From Weissella viridescens (GTDB taxonomy: Bacteria > Bacillota > Bacilli > Lactobacillales > Lactobacillaceae): DNA of 64,000 nt. Made by a program: the position numbers and the translations under genes. Below, piece after piece: positions 52,828-61,943 of this stretch (position 1 is the first letter of the stretch; every line of letters starts with the position of its first letter). The notes below the pieces were generated by a model. The model ran no database searches. It saw nothing but the letters and a program-made list of their open reading frames with translations, and had not been told where the DNA came from. The stretch is from the NCBI RefSeq assembly GCF_003862435.1, contig NZ_RHGY01000007.1:1-64000 (forward strand), in the 5' to 3' direction.

Positions 52828-53988
52828 ATGGAAACTAATGAAAAAATTCAAATTTTGTCAGATTTAATTCAATTTGATAGTCGAAATGGAAATGAACGAC
52901 CAGTGGCTGAATACTTAAAGGTCTTGTTTGCGAAGCATGGCATTCAGTCCAGCGTTTTGCCACTCGATTCAGATCCAGACCATCGAGCTAACTTGGTAGC
53001 AGAAATTGGTTCTGGTAATCCAGTGATTGCTTTCACTGGACACATGGACGTAGTTGACTTTGATCGTGATCAATGGGATACGAATCCGCTTGAATTAACA
53101 ATTGATGGCGATAAGATGTTTGGTCGTGGTGTTTCAGATATGAAGAGTGGTCTTGCCGCTGCTGCGATTGCCTTCATTGAAATTAAAGAACAAGACATGG
53201 CTTTCAATGGTACACTCCGTTTCTTGGCAACGGCAGGAGAAGAAGTTGGTATGGCTGGTTCAACAGCATTACAAGCCGCAGGGTACATGAACGACGTTGA
53301 TGCATTGATTGTTGGTGAACCAACTGGATACTACACAAGCTTTGCCAATAAGGGTGAGTTGAATATCACACTTTCAGCAAAGGGTAAGGCTGCCCACAGT
53401 TCAACTCCACAACTTGGTATCAATGCCATCCAAGAATTGATGGATGTATGGGCAGATATTAAGGCTAAGTTGGATGAGAAAAGCCAAAAAGATACCAATC
53501 AATATCTTGGACAAGACGTTTATAACGTGGATGTCATTACAGGTGGTTCACAACCAAATATCTTGCCAGCAACAGCTGAGGCACAATTAAATGTCCGAAC
53601 AGTACCGGAATTTGATAATAAAGCCGTACTTGCGATCATTGATGATGCGATTGCGACGTATAATGCCAACCATCAAGGTGAGGTATCACGTGAGGTCACG
53701 ATGGAAATCATTCCAATTGAGGGTGATTTGCACTCAAAGCTAATCGAAGAAATGCAAGCCATTGCTAAGGAAGCTGTGGGGCAAGACATTAAAGCCGTCG
53801 CTGCACCGGGTGGAACAGATGCTTCCCGCTTATTGGTTAATCACCCCGTTGGCTTTCCAATGGCTGTGTTTGGGCCAGGAAACTTCCTAACTGCTCACCA
53901 AAATAATGAAGAATGTTCAAAGGATATGTATCTTAAGTTTATTGAGATGTATACCCAATTGTTTACAACTGTTTCAACAGAATACTAA
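52828..53988 (+). CDS. ArgE/DapE-family M20 deacylase
   Basis: A 386-residue M20 enzyme with FTGHMDVVD, FGRGVSDMKSG, the Glu pair in ATAGEEVGMAGS and the late AHQNNEE. It fits the DapE/ArgE family: succinyl-diaminopimelate desuccinylase or a related N-acyl amino-acid hydrolase. DapE would act in lysine and cell-wall diaminopimelate synthesis. No other dap gene is near, so the substrate stays open. A weak GGAG precedes the start. Confidence 0.8.
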   Translation: METNEKIQILSDLIQFDSRNGNERPVAEYLKVLFAKHGIQSSVLPLDSDPDHRANLVAEIGSGNPVIAFTGHMDVVDFDRDQWDTNPLELTIDGDKMFGRGVSDMKSGLAAAAIAFIEIKEQDMAFNGTLRFLATAGEEVGMAGSTALQAAGYMNDVDALIVGEPTGYYTSFANKGELNITLSAKGKAAHSSTPQLGINAIQELMDVWADIKAKLDEKSQKDTNQYLGQDVYNVDVITGGSQPNILPATAEAQLNVRTVPEFDNKAVLAIIDDAIATYNANHQGEVSREVTMEIIPIEGDLHSKLIEEMQAIAKEAVGQDIKAVAAPGGTDASRLLVNHPVGFPMAVFGPGNFLTAHQNNEECSKDMYLKFIEMYTQLFTTVSTEY

Positions 53989-53999
53989 TCTTAAATGAA

Positions 54000-54027
54000 A
54001 GGGCGCCAATTGTTGGCGCCTTTTTTT
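54000..54027 (+). terminator. Rho-independent terminator
   Basis: GGCGCCAA pairs with TTGGCGCC, followed by seven T. Confidence 0.9.
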
Positions 54028-54106
54028 GGTCAAAATAAGCTATGAAATTAAAAAAACGTGAAATCTATAACAACGTTTAAAAAAAGTCAAATAAATTTGT
54101 GATTTA

Positions 54107-54129
54107 ACGTGGACATTTGTCGTCCACGT
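54107..54129. promoter_or_regulatory. Operator of the Rrf2 regulator
   Basis: ACGTGGAC-atttgtc-GTCCACGT, perfect eight-base arms. It overlaps the promoter TGGACA (54110-54115), 17 bases, TATAAT (54133-54138). Confidence 0.7.
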
Positions 54130-54171
54130 ATGTATAATAGATAAAGTTAAATTAATGATGGAGGGTACTGG

Positions 54172-54615
54172 ATGAAATATAAAGATAGTTTCGAAGGGGC
54201 CATTTGCATAGTATTGCTTTTGGCTAATGATCGTTACCCTCAAAAGATAAGTAGTAATGAAATAAGTGAATTGATGCAAAGTTCAAATACTTATACAAAA
54301 AAGATTTTAGCAAACCTTGTCCGTGAAAATGTCATTGCGTCTGACACGGGTAAAGGTGGTGGCTACTATCTCATTAAGGATACAGACGACATCTCTTTGC
54401 TTGATATCTATTATGCAATTGAGGGTAAGAAAAAGAATTACCACCCTAAACATCTAGCGGATAATTTTTTGGAAGGTGCTTCCGATATACGGGCAGGCGA
54501 AGAAGAAGTTGCTTCATTTATGGAGCAAGCGGAGCAGGCCTATCTCCAGCGACTGAATAGTTACAAGATTAGTCAGTTACTACGTACACATCATCCAGAA
54601 AGGAGTCACGCATGA
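54172..54615 (+). CDS. Rrf2-family repressor
   Basis: A 147-residue Rrf2 protein: winged helix with SSNEISELMQSSNTYTKKIL (about 24-43), a GKGGGYYL wing and the DIYYAIEG helix. It has a single Cys, so it cannot hold the three-Cys iron-sulfur cluster of IscR or NsrR and may sense another signal. It overlaps the next gene by four bases, and a perfect palindrome covers its promoter. Autorepression together with the YhgE gene is likely. Confidence 0.75.
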   Translation: MKYKDSFEGAICIVLLLANDRYPQKISSNEISELMQSSNTYTKKILANLVRENVIASDTGKGGGYYLIKDTDDISLLDIYYAIEGKKKNYHPKHLADNFLEGASDIRAGEEEVASFMEQAEQAYLQRLNSYKISQLLRTHHPERSHA

Positions 54616-57209
54616 TAAAAGCTGAGTGGGAAAAATTAAAGAAAAACAAGTTACTTCGCTTTGCGATGATTGTCATCATGTTGATTCCGGCAATTTATTC
54701 AGTTATTTTCTTGAAGTCAATGTGGAATCCATATGGCTCTTTGGATAAATTGCCAGTGGCGGTTGTTAATCAAGACAAGAGCGTCAAGGTTGATGGTAAA
54801 AAGATTGATATTGGAAAATCAATGGCTAACAACTTAGTTGATAGTAAGAGTTTGGATTTCCAAAAAGTTGATCAAAAAGAAGCTGATAAGAAATTAAATG
54901 AAGGTAAGTACTATTTGGAAATCATCATTCCTAAGGATTTTTCGAAGAATTCGGAAACTTTGATGGATGATAATCCAAAGCAAATGCAATTAAAGTACAA
55001 GACCAGCGCAGGAAACAACTTCATCGGTTCAAAAATTGGTGAAGGTGCCATGAATGAAATCAAAGCTGATGTACAAAGTGAAGTAACCAAGGCTTATGCA
55101 AAAGCCGTCTTGACTGGCTTTAAACAAGCTGGAAAAGGTATGCAAAAGGCAGCTGATGGTTCAGCTAAACTTGGCGATGGTTTGCAAAAAGCAAGTAACG
55201 GTTCAAAGAGCCTAGCTGATGGTGCAAACAAGCTTGGTAACGGTGCTGGTCAACTTGGACAAGGATTGGGGCAATACACCAATGGTGTTGCTCAATTAAA
55301 TGCAGGTGGTCAAAAGCTTGCTGGTGGTCTATCTGAACTAAATAGTAAAGGTGGTCAACTACAGTCAGGTGCCGGTTCACTTGCTGGTGGCTTAGGCCAA
55401 TACACTGGTGGTGTTTCAAAGCTAAACCAAGGTGGTCAATCACTTGCCAGTGGCTTAGGTCAATATACTGGTGGTGTTTCAAAACTTAACCAAGGTGGTC
55501 AATCATTAGCAAATGGCTTAGGTCAATATACTGGTGGCGTTTCAAAGTTAGTGAATGGAAGTTCACAATTAAATTCTGGAATCCAACAATATACGGCAGG
55601 GGTTAGTTCTGCCCAAGCGGGTAGTGCAAAGCTAACGGAATCATTAAATACACTCAATAGTAGTGTTAACGGTGGCGGTCAAAGCTTAAGTTCAGCAGCA
55701 GCCCAATATAAGGCTGAAGTTGATAAGCTACGTCAAGCCCAAAACGGTGGGAATAGTGCTGCCTTAACAGCTAAGTTAAGTGCCATGGCAGGTCAGATTC
55801 AAAGTTTGGCTGCTTTGGAGAATGCTTCTAACTTAACTGCAGCACAAAAGCAAACCATTTCTTCTAATGTAAGTGGTTTGACAGCGAACTTGAATGCTGT
55901 TCAATCTGAATTGCAAAGTGCTTCTGGTCAAACGAATAATTTGGCTAAGCTAGCTGATGGATATGATCAACTCTATGCCGGTATGCAAAAAGCCTTCGGC
56001 GGTGTATCTGAACTTTCATCAGGCGCTAATTCGTTGAATGGCGGTTTGAGTCAGCTTAATGAAAAGAGTGCTGGTCTTAAGCAAGGTGGGGCTGAAGTTT
56101 ATAATGGCTTAACCCAACTTGATAGTAAGAGTGGCGAGATTCAATCAGGAGCTAGTCAACTTGCCGGTGGCCTAGGACAACTAGACAGCAAGAGCGGACA
56201 ACTTCAATCAGGAGCTAATCAACTTGCTGGTGGTCTGGGACAACTAGACAGTAAGAGCGGACAACTTCAATCAGGAGCGAACCAATTAGCTAGTGGGCTT
56301 GGTCAATACACTGGTGGTGTTTCACAACTAAACCAAGGTGGTCAACAACTCGCTGGTGGCTTAGGTCAATTGAATGCTAAGGGTGCCCAAATCTATGATG
56401 CCGCACAACAACTTGCTGCCGGTGGTGGTAAGCTAACAGCTGGGGCAAACCAGCTGTCAGTTGGCTTGGTTTCTGCCGATAAGGGTGCTGATAAGCTTTC
56501 AAAGGGCTTGAACGATGGTGCTGAAAAGATTGGCAAGGTCAAGGATAATAAGAAGACCGTTAACATGTTTGGTAAGCCATTGAAGGTAAAGCATCATGAC
56601 TCAACCAACACAAAGAATAACGGTTATGGTATGGCACCATATATGCTTTCAATCTACTTGTATGTTGGAATGATTACATTAATGGCAATTATCAATGTCT
56701 TTGATCCAGCGATTGTGCCACCTAAGAGTTCACTAGGTTGGTGGTTCAGTAAGTTCATGGTTCCATTTGCATTGTCAATTGGATCAGCTACGATTGTATT
56801 CGTTGCATCAATCTTACTCGTGGGTATCCATCCACTTGAACCATTTAAGTTCTTAGTAGTACTCATCATAAGTTCCATCGCCGACATGACGATACTGTTC
56901 TTGTTGAATGTCTGCTTAGGAAAGTTAGGAACATTCCTAGCCTTGATTTTGATGGTCTTGCAGCTTTCTGCATCAGGGGGAACTTACCCAATGCAGTTAA
57001 CAACACCATTCTATCGGGCAATTCATCCATACATGCCAATGACGTACTCAATTGAGGGACTACGTGCAACCATCTCTACTGGAGATAGTATTGTGCAACC
57101 AATGTTGATTCTCATTGCTATCAGTATTGTCTTAGCCGGTTTGTCATACCTATTCTTCAGAATGCAAATGAAGAAGCGCTTCAGGTTTGACTTGCAAGAC
57201 GAAGCTTAA
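54612..57209 (+). CDS. YhgE/Pip-family membrane protein with heptad-like repeats
   Basis: An 865-residue protein: one helix near 15-38, an extracellular domain with about 450 residues of Gly/Ser/Gln/Leu repeats (LxxGxxxLxxG type), and a C-terminal block of five or six helices (about 665-855) resembling ABC-2 permeases. YhgE/Pip proteins include the lactococcal phage infection protein, and relatives serve in type VII-like export. Repeat units of 22 residues (GLGQYTGGVSKLNQGGQSLA) and 21 residues (GGLGQLDSKSGQLQSGANQ) recur nearly identically, also at DNA level. It is co-transcribed with the Rrf2 gene. Confidence 0.85.
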   Translation: MIKAEWEKLKKNKLLRFAMIVIMLIPAIYSVIFLKSMWNPYGSLDKLPVAVVNQDKSVKVDGKKIDIGKSMANNLVDSKSLDFQKVDQKEADKKLNEGKYYLEIIIPKDFSKNSETLMDDNPKQMQLKYKTSAGNNFIGSKIGEGAMNEIKADVQSEVTKAYAKAVLTGFKQAGKGMQKAADGSAKLGDGLQKASNGSKSLADGANKLGNGAGQLGQGLGQYTNGVAQLNAGGQKLAGGLSELNSKGGQLQSGAGSLAGGLGQYTGGVSKLNQGGQSLASGLGQYTGGVSKLNQGGQSLANGLGQYTGGVSKLVNGSSQLNSGIQQYTAGVSSAQAGSAKLTESLNTLNSSVNGGGQSLSSAAAQYKAEVDKLRQAQNGGNSAALTAKLSAMAGQIQSLAALENASNLTAAQKQTISSNVSGLTANLNAVQSELQSASGQTNNLAKLADGYDQLYAGMQKAFGGVSELSSGANSLNGGLSQLNEKSAGLKQGGAEVYNGLTQLDSKSGEIQSGASQLAGGLGQLDSKSGQLQSGANQLAGGLGQLDSKSGQLQSGANQLASGLGQYTGGVSQLNQGGQQLAGGLGQLNAKGAQIYDAAQQLAAGGGKLTAGANQLSVGLVSADKGADKLSKGLNDGAEKIGKVKDNKKTVNMFGKPLKVKHHDSTNTKNNGYGMAPYMLSIYLYVGMITLMAIINVFDPAIVPPKSSLGWWFSKFMVPFALSIGSATIVFVASILLVGIHPLEPFKFLVVLIISSIADMTILFLLNVCLGKLGTFLALILMVLQLSASGGTYPMQLTTPFYRAIHPYMPMTYSIEGLRATISTGDSIVQPMLILIAISIVLAGLSYLFFRMQMKKRFRFDLQDEA
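55388..56300 (+). repeat. Tandem coding repeats inside the YhgE/Pip gene
   Basis: Two arrays: three units of about 66 bases (55388-55550) and three units of about 63 bases (56136-56300), with only a few differences per unit, mostly silent. Unit number may vary among strains. Confidence 0.7.
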
Positions 57210-57213
57210 ATTG

Positions 57214-57247
57214 AAAAAGACTATGAATAACTTCATAGTCTTTTTTT
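57214..57247 (+). terminator. Terminator of the Rrf2-YhgE unit
   Basis: AAAAGACTATGAA pairs with TTCATAGTCTTTT, followed by T. Confidence 0.85.
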
Positions 57248-57265
57248 GTAACTAAATTTGCAATA

Positions 57266-57302
57266 AAAATGACGTCCTACGTTTTTGGTAGGACGTCATT
57301 TT
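57266..57302 (-). terminator. Terminator of the ABC exporter operon
   Basis: AAAATGACGTCCTAC pairs with GTAGGACGTCATTTT around a short loop. Confidence 0.85.
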
Positions 57303-57309
57303 GTTTAAT

Positions 57310-59072
57310 TTAAGCTTTGAATTGAATTTTTACATAATCACGATAGAGGGGAAGCGTGTCCATTAATTGCTGATGCGTTCCGTTTCCACTAACTTGACCA
57401 TGGTCGATGAAATAAATATTATCCGCATCGACAATTGTACTTAAACGATGGGCGATTGTTAAGGTTGTACGATCCTTCATTAAATCAGCTAAAGCTTTCT
57501 GTACCATTGCTTCAGACTCAGAATCAAGACTAGCCGTTGCCTCATCTAACATGAGAATTTTCGGATTCCGGAGAAAGGCACGCGCAATGGCTAATCGTTG
57601 ACGTTGACCCCCACTGACCTTAATCCCACGTTCACCAACTTCAGTATCTAAGCCATCTGGCATTTCAGCAACAAATTTATCAGCGTAGGCTAAACTGAGG
57701 ACATGCCAGAGCGCATTATCACTAAATGTTTGTTCATCTAATCCGTAGGTTAGATTTTGACGGATGGTTCCAGCCATGATGGAAGAATCTTGACTCACAA
57801 AACCAATTTGTGAACGCCAATCGTAGAGGCTTAGCTCGTCAATGTTTTGGCCACCAATGGTTAACTGACCAGCTGTGGGTTCATAGAAACGTTCGATTAA
57901 ACTGAAAATAGTTGATTTACCACCACCAGAAGGTCCAGCGAAAGCAACCACAGTGTTTGGTTTTGCTTCAATATTTAAGTCAGTCAAAATAGCCTTGCCA
58001 GTTTCATAGCTAAAATCAACATGTTCTAAGCGAAGCGTTTTATCGGCAAGGCTAACATGGTTGGCGCCGGATAATAATTGTTCCTCAGGTTCAGCTAAAA
58101 CTTCACGCACACGTTCGGTTGAGCCAGCAGCTTTAGAAAGTGTGGTGAAGAATTGCGCCACAATGGCGATGGGACTCATAATTTGGAAGAGGTACATGAG
58201 GAAGGAAACCATAGTTCCCATCGACATACTGCCATTCATGACACGGATAGCAGCATATCCGAGGGACCGACAATTACGGCTAACATCATTGAAGACATAA
58301 TTGGTCCGACGATTGAATCATAAATGGCCTCTTTCAGACCGATATGATAAAGGTCGGTAATGTGCTTTTGACCATGTTTACTTTCATGTGGTTCAGCATC
58401 AGATGTTTTTACCAAGCGAATCTCGCTCAAGGTTTCATCGCTCACGCCGCTAAACTTTGAGAGCGCATCTTGACGTTGACGACCAACTTCGCCGGCTTTT
58501 TTCATAATGGGTAACATAATTAACATGGTGACAGGGACCGTGATAAACATAATTGCCGTCATTTTCCAATCCATTAATGCCATGATAATCAAGGCGCCAA
58601 AGAATTGAAGTAGCGCATTTATCATTTGTGGAAAGGCATTCGCAAGTAGATCCTTAATTTGAGTGGTGTCATTAATCAAGCGCGAAGTCATTTCACCTGA
58701 TTTAACATTGTCATAGTAGCTAACATGTAATCGAATGAGTTTATTCCATAATGTTTCTCGCAATTTTGCAACGACGTCTTCCCCAAAAAAGCTCAAGACA
58801 ATCCCAGAAAGTGAACTGAGCACGGCACTCGCGATAAAAAGACCAAGCACTAAGATAATTAACATCGGGCTAATACCGTCTTTGAGATTATTCACAACGG
58901 ATTGCGCCAATTTTGGAACGGCTAATTGGGCTAAGCTAGCGATTAAACCAATGGCTAAGCCGAGATAAAGTTGCCAATATTTGGGTTTTGTATTTTTTAA
59001 TAGGTTAAAAAAGGCCTTTAAATCAAACTTTTGTTTGGTATGCGGACGCTCTTGTAATTCATGTTGTGCCAT
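57310..59072 (-). pseudogene. LmrA/BmrA-type multidrug ABC exporter split by a frameshift
   Basis: Two adjoining frames together make one half-size exporter. 59072-58236 encodes the first membrane helices (LGLAIGLIASLAQLAVPKL, then VSYYDNVKSGEMTSRLIND). 58239-57310 encodes the last helix, then Walker A GPSGGGKST, signature KVSGGQRQRLAIARAF and Walker B ILMLDEATASLD. The first frame derails after VIVGPS at about 58258-58268. A single-base change there restores GYAAIRVMNG and joins both halves to about 588 residues, normal for the family. Either a recent null mutation or a sequencing error. The two halves could reassemble only in the unlikely case of separate translation. Confidence 0.8.
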
Positions 59073-59088
59073 GGGAAGCTCCTTTTAA

Positions 59089-59607
59089 TTAGCGTTTATT
59101 TTGGCGCATGCCTGGTCGCCAACCGTGATGCTGTGCAATATGTTGGATTTCCATCCAATCCAAATCATTGACGAAAGTCGTTAATTTATTTAGTAACAGG
59201 ATGAGATCTTGTTTTTCCGAATCTGAGAGTCCTGAAAAAATGGCCGTAGAAAGTTCATCTGAAAAATGAGCGAGCTCTTGGAACTGTTGGTGACCATCTG
59301 AACTTAATTTAACTAATGACGACCGCTTATCACGGGGATTAGGTATCCGTTCAATGTAGTGGTGATGTTCAAGATGCTTGACCATCACACTGACTGAGCT
59401 TGGTTTGATGTCTAACATTTCTGAGATGTCCGTGTTGGATAAACCATCTGGGTGTTCACGCAGTAAATGTAAGAGGCGTAGTTGACCGCGTCCAGCTTCT
59501 TGATTGCGATGCGCCAAAAATTGTCCTTGACGTTTTACCGTCAGGGCAAACGGCCGATTTTGGGATAGTCGACCAAAGCTATCAAGTAAATCAGTATTAA
59601 GTGTCAT
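59089..59607 (-). CDS. MarR-family regulator of the exporter operon
   Basis: A 172-residue MarR protein with the winged helix around LSNTDISEMLDIKPSSVSVMVKHLE (about 56-80) and the wing NPRDKRSSLVKL. AAAGGAG precedes the start. It is first in the operon and is followed after 16 bases by the exporter. Repeats of TTTAGTTAG lie in its promoter and again over the promoter of the divergent polymerase gene. It probably represses both. Confidence 0.8.
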   Translation of the reverse strand: MTLNTDLLDSFGRLSQNRPFALTVKRQGQFLAHRNQEAGRGQLRLLHLLREHPDGLSNTDISEMLDIKPSSVSVMVKHLEHHHYIERIPNPRDKRSSLVKLSSDGHQQFQELAHFSDELSTAIFSGLSDSEKQDLILLLNKLTTFVNDLDWMEIQHIAQHHGWRPGMRQNKR

Positions 59608-59628
59608 GATTGAAACTCCTTTATCTGA

Positions 59629-59664
59629 ATTTAGTTAGACTAGTGAAATCTAAACTAACTAAAT
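59629..59664. promoter_or_regulatory. MarR-type operator A
   Basis: ATTTAGTTAG (59629-59638) and CTAACTAAAT (59655-59664): perfect ten-base arms 16 bases apart, downstream of the marR promoter. Confidence 0.65.
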
Positions 59665-59679
59665 TGAAGTGCAATGAGT

Positions 59680-59708
59680 AGCATAGTCGTTTAGTTAGCC
59701 TCTGTCAA
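59680..59708 (-). promoter_or_regulatory. Promoter of marR with internal motif
   Basis: On minus, TTGACA (59708-59703), 17 bases, TATGCT (59685-59680). The spacer contains another TTTAGTTAG (plus strand 59690-59698). Confidence 0.7.
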
Positions 59709-59803
59709 CGAAAACTAACGTCTTTTTTTAATTAGTGATCATATGCCTGCGCTTGTGCTGAAAAACGAGTTTTTTAAATGGATGGGGTTCGGCACAAAAA
59801 GAC

Positions 59804-59850
59804 TTGATTATCCAACATATTAGGTTAAAATTAACTTTAGTTAGTTTTAA
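59804..59850 (+). promoter_or_regulatory. Promoter and MarR-type operator B of the polymerase gene
   Basis: TTGATT (59804-59809), 16 bases, TAAAAT (59826-59831). TTAAAATTAACT-tt-AGTTAGTTTTAA (59825-59850), with one mismatch, covers the -10 box and contains TTTAGTTAG. Confidence 0.6.
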
Positions 59851-59864
59851 CTGGAGGTGTCAGG

Positions 59865-61172
59865 ATGTTTCCGACAGAAAATGAAGCACGGCGTAAAATA
59901 TTGATGATTGATAGTAAGAGTTTTTATGCGAGCTGTGAATGCCTATCACTCGGTTTGAATCCGATGAAGGCATTGTTAGTGGTAATGAGTCAGGCGGATA
60001 ATATAAATGGTGGATTGGTGCTTGCTTCATCGCCAATGGCTAAAAAGACGTTTGGTATTTCTAATGTGACGCGGCACCGGGATTTACCAGATGATCCACG
60101 CTTGATTATTGTGCCACCACGCATGAATTACTATATTAAAGAGAATAAAAAGGTTAATGACATTTTTCGGGAGTTTGTGGCTGAGGAGGATTTACAGCTC
60201 TATTCGATTGATGAATCTATTTTAGATGTCACTGATTCGTGGGGGTACCTGCAAACGAAGTATGGACATGATTTAACGTTGCGTCGTTTGGCACGAATCA
60301 TTCAATTAGAAGTCAAACAACGCCTGGGCTTATATTTGACCGTCGGTATTGGTGAAAATCCTACTATGGCTAAGTTGGCATTAGATTTGGAAGCAAAACA
60401 TAATCACAGTTTGATTGGTGAATGGCACTATGAAGATGTTCCCACTAAATTATGGTCAGTAAATGAACTGAGTGATGTTTGGAGTATTGGACGGCGCACC
60501 GCAAAAAAACTGAATCAAATGGGATTATGTTGTATGGGTGATATTGCGTTAGCTGATCCGCAATTCTTAATCAATCGATTTGGTGTTAAAGGTGCTGATT
60601 TATTCGCACTAGCTTGGGGTGTTGATCGTAGTCGCTTGTCAGATAAATATCAGCCTCAAGGTGCAAGTATTTCAAATAGTCAGGTGTTGCCACGTGATTA
60701 TGTTAAAGCGAGTGAAATAAAAAATGTCATTCGCGAAATAGGCGAACAGATTTCCGCGCGATTACGTGCAAAAGGCCAAGCATGTCAGGTGGTTCATCTA
60801 TATATTGGGGTCGCACTAACTGAGACTGAATCGGGTTTTGCTGGACAACTTAGCATTGACGTAACAAATCGTTCGAAACGAATCGTCGGGGCACTTTACC
60901 AGTTGTTTGATGCGCACTATGCTGGGCAAAGTATTCGGCATATCGGTGTATCAGTTGGCAAGCTCATTCCTGATGTCGCAGAACAAATGGATTTGTTTAT
61001 TGAGCCAGAAATCAATATAAAAGAACAAACGATTGAACACGTAGTCGATGATATTCGACACAAATTCGGCACCACAGCTATTGTGAAATTGGCTTCAACG
61101 GATGATGGTGGAACGATGATTAATCGTGCAGGATTAGTTGGTGGGCATAGCGGGGGAAACGCATATGGATAG
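59865..61172 (+). CDS. Y-family translesion DNA polymerase (UmuC/UvrX-like)
   Basis: A 435-residue Y-family polymerase: MIDSKSFYASCE with the first metal Asp (about residue 15), YSIDESILD with the catalytic Asp-Glu pair, a helix-hairpin-helix around VWSIGRRTAKKL and a little-finger domain. The family copies past damaged bases. It matches the Bacillus UvrX/YqjW type, usually paired with a YolD-like protein, as here. No typical LexA box (CGAAC-N4-GTTCG) is visible. Instead a MarR-type motif covers the promoter. GGAGG precedes the start. Confidence 0.85.
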   Translation: MFPTENEARRKILMIDSKSFYASCECLSLGLNPMKALLVVMSQADNINGGLVLASSPMAKKTFGISNVTRHRDLPDDPRLIIVPPRMNYYIKENKKVNDIFREFVAEEDLQLYSIDESILDVTDSWGYLQTKYGHDLTLRRLARIIQLEVKQRLGLYLTVGIGENPTMAKLALDLEAKHNHSLIGEWHYEDVPTKLWSVNELSDVWSIGRRTAKKLNQMGLCCMGDIALADPQFLINRFGVKGADLFALAWGVDRSRLSDKYQPQGASISNSQVLPRDYVKASEIKNVIREIGEQISARLRAKGQACQVVHLYIGVALTETESGFAGQLSIDVTNRSKRIVGALYQLFDAHYAGQSIRHIGVSVGKLIPDVAEQMDLFIEPEINIKEQTIEHVVDDIRHKFGTTAIVKLASTDDGGTMINRAGLVGGHSGGNAYG

Positions 61173-61551
61173 TAAGGCAAATTCAGCTGCTTTTTTACGG
61201 GCTAAAGATTTTTTTGAAAAAACCTATCGTGATCGTGGCATGGTCAAGTGGCAAGGATTTTACCTATCCGATCATGTGGAGGATGTTGCCAAATATACTG
61301 AAAAAACCGCTGAGGTTGAAGCGCGCACCGCGATGCCAAGAATGGATGAAATGGAAATTGATCACATATTGACGCATGCTTATGCTAACCATGAAGTTGT
61401 TCGGGTACAGCGTATTCATTGCGATGAGCTAGGTCACCTGACCCCTATGGTTCAAGGGAAGGTAACGGGCTATTGGGAGAATAACATCTACATAGGCAAC
61501 GAAATGATTGCATTTGATGACATCAATTGGTGTGAATGCGTAAATGCCTAA
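61165..61551 (+). CDS. YolD-like protein
   Basis: A 128-residue protein of the YolD-like type, with the recognisable MVKWQGFYLSDHVEDV segment and a C-terminal part VTGYWENNIYIGNEMIAFDDI similar to YolD cores. It overlaps the polymerase end by eight bases, so translation is coupled. YolD-like proteins accompany Y-family polymerases in Firmicutes and may replace UmuD. The mechanism is unknown. Start chosen at ATG 61165. Confidence 0.75.
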   Translation: MDSKANSAAFLRAKDFFEKTYRDRGMVKWQGFYLSDHVEDVAKYTEKTAEVEARTAMPRMDEMEIDHILTHAYANHEVVRVQRIHCDELGHLTPMVQGKVTGYWENNIYIGNEMIAFDDINWCECVNA

Positions 61552-61943
61552 GGTGTGAGCATGCTTTTATAGACAAACTGATGTCACTAACTGCGGTATT
61601 GAACGATGGTATAAAAAGCAGACACCAGTGATTGGCAGTTGGGATGATTCATTTTATTTAGGTTGTAGACAGGCTCCCCCGTGATGATTATGATGATGTT
61701 TTTTCAGACAAGCTTCAGTGCTTTATGAGATTGTTTGTACATAAACTTAACAAGTCGGCGCTCGATTGTGTCCATCAGTACGGCCAAGTATTCCGTCAAT
61801 GATATCGTTCTTTTTGAAAGCACTAATTCAGTGTTTTTTTTTAACAAAAGTAAAAAGGAGTAGTCTTGCCGTTACTGCGTAAATGGGCTAGTCTAAAGAG
61901 TGTTAATTATTTAGAATATTGAACTTAATGTGTGGGAAGAAAA
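61552..61943. other. Gene-free spacer with reading-frame remnants
   Basis: No intact gene. On plus, a frame without start at 61559-61681 (ending SFYLGCRQAPP) and, on minus, a 39-codon frame at 61704-61823 (GTG start, SKRTISLTEYLAVLM) may be relics. A hairpin GCACT / AGTGT with nine T at 61817-61842 looks like a terminator. Confidence 0.35.

Noticed and set aside
55165-55482. 105-codon His/Gln-rich frame on minus
   Set aside because: It is the mirror of the Gly/Gln repeat array of the YhgE/Pip gene.
55388-56300. CRISPR-like regular repeats
   Set aside because: The repeats are in frame, continuous without unique spacers and encode the YhgE/Pip ectodomain.
59720-59865. LexA box before the Y-family polymerase
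   Set aside because: No CGAAC-N4-GTTCG-like palindrome is present on either strand.
61704-61823. Transposase fragment on minus
   Set aside because: The 39-codon frame has no DDE or HUH motif and no inverted repeats nearby, so I list it only as an unexplained remnant.
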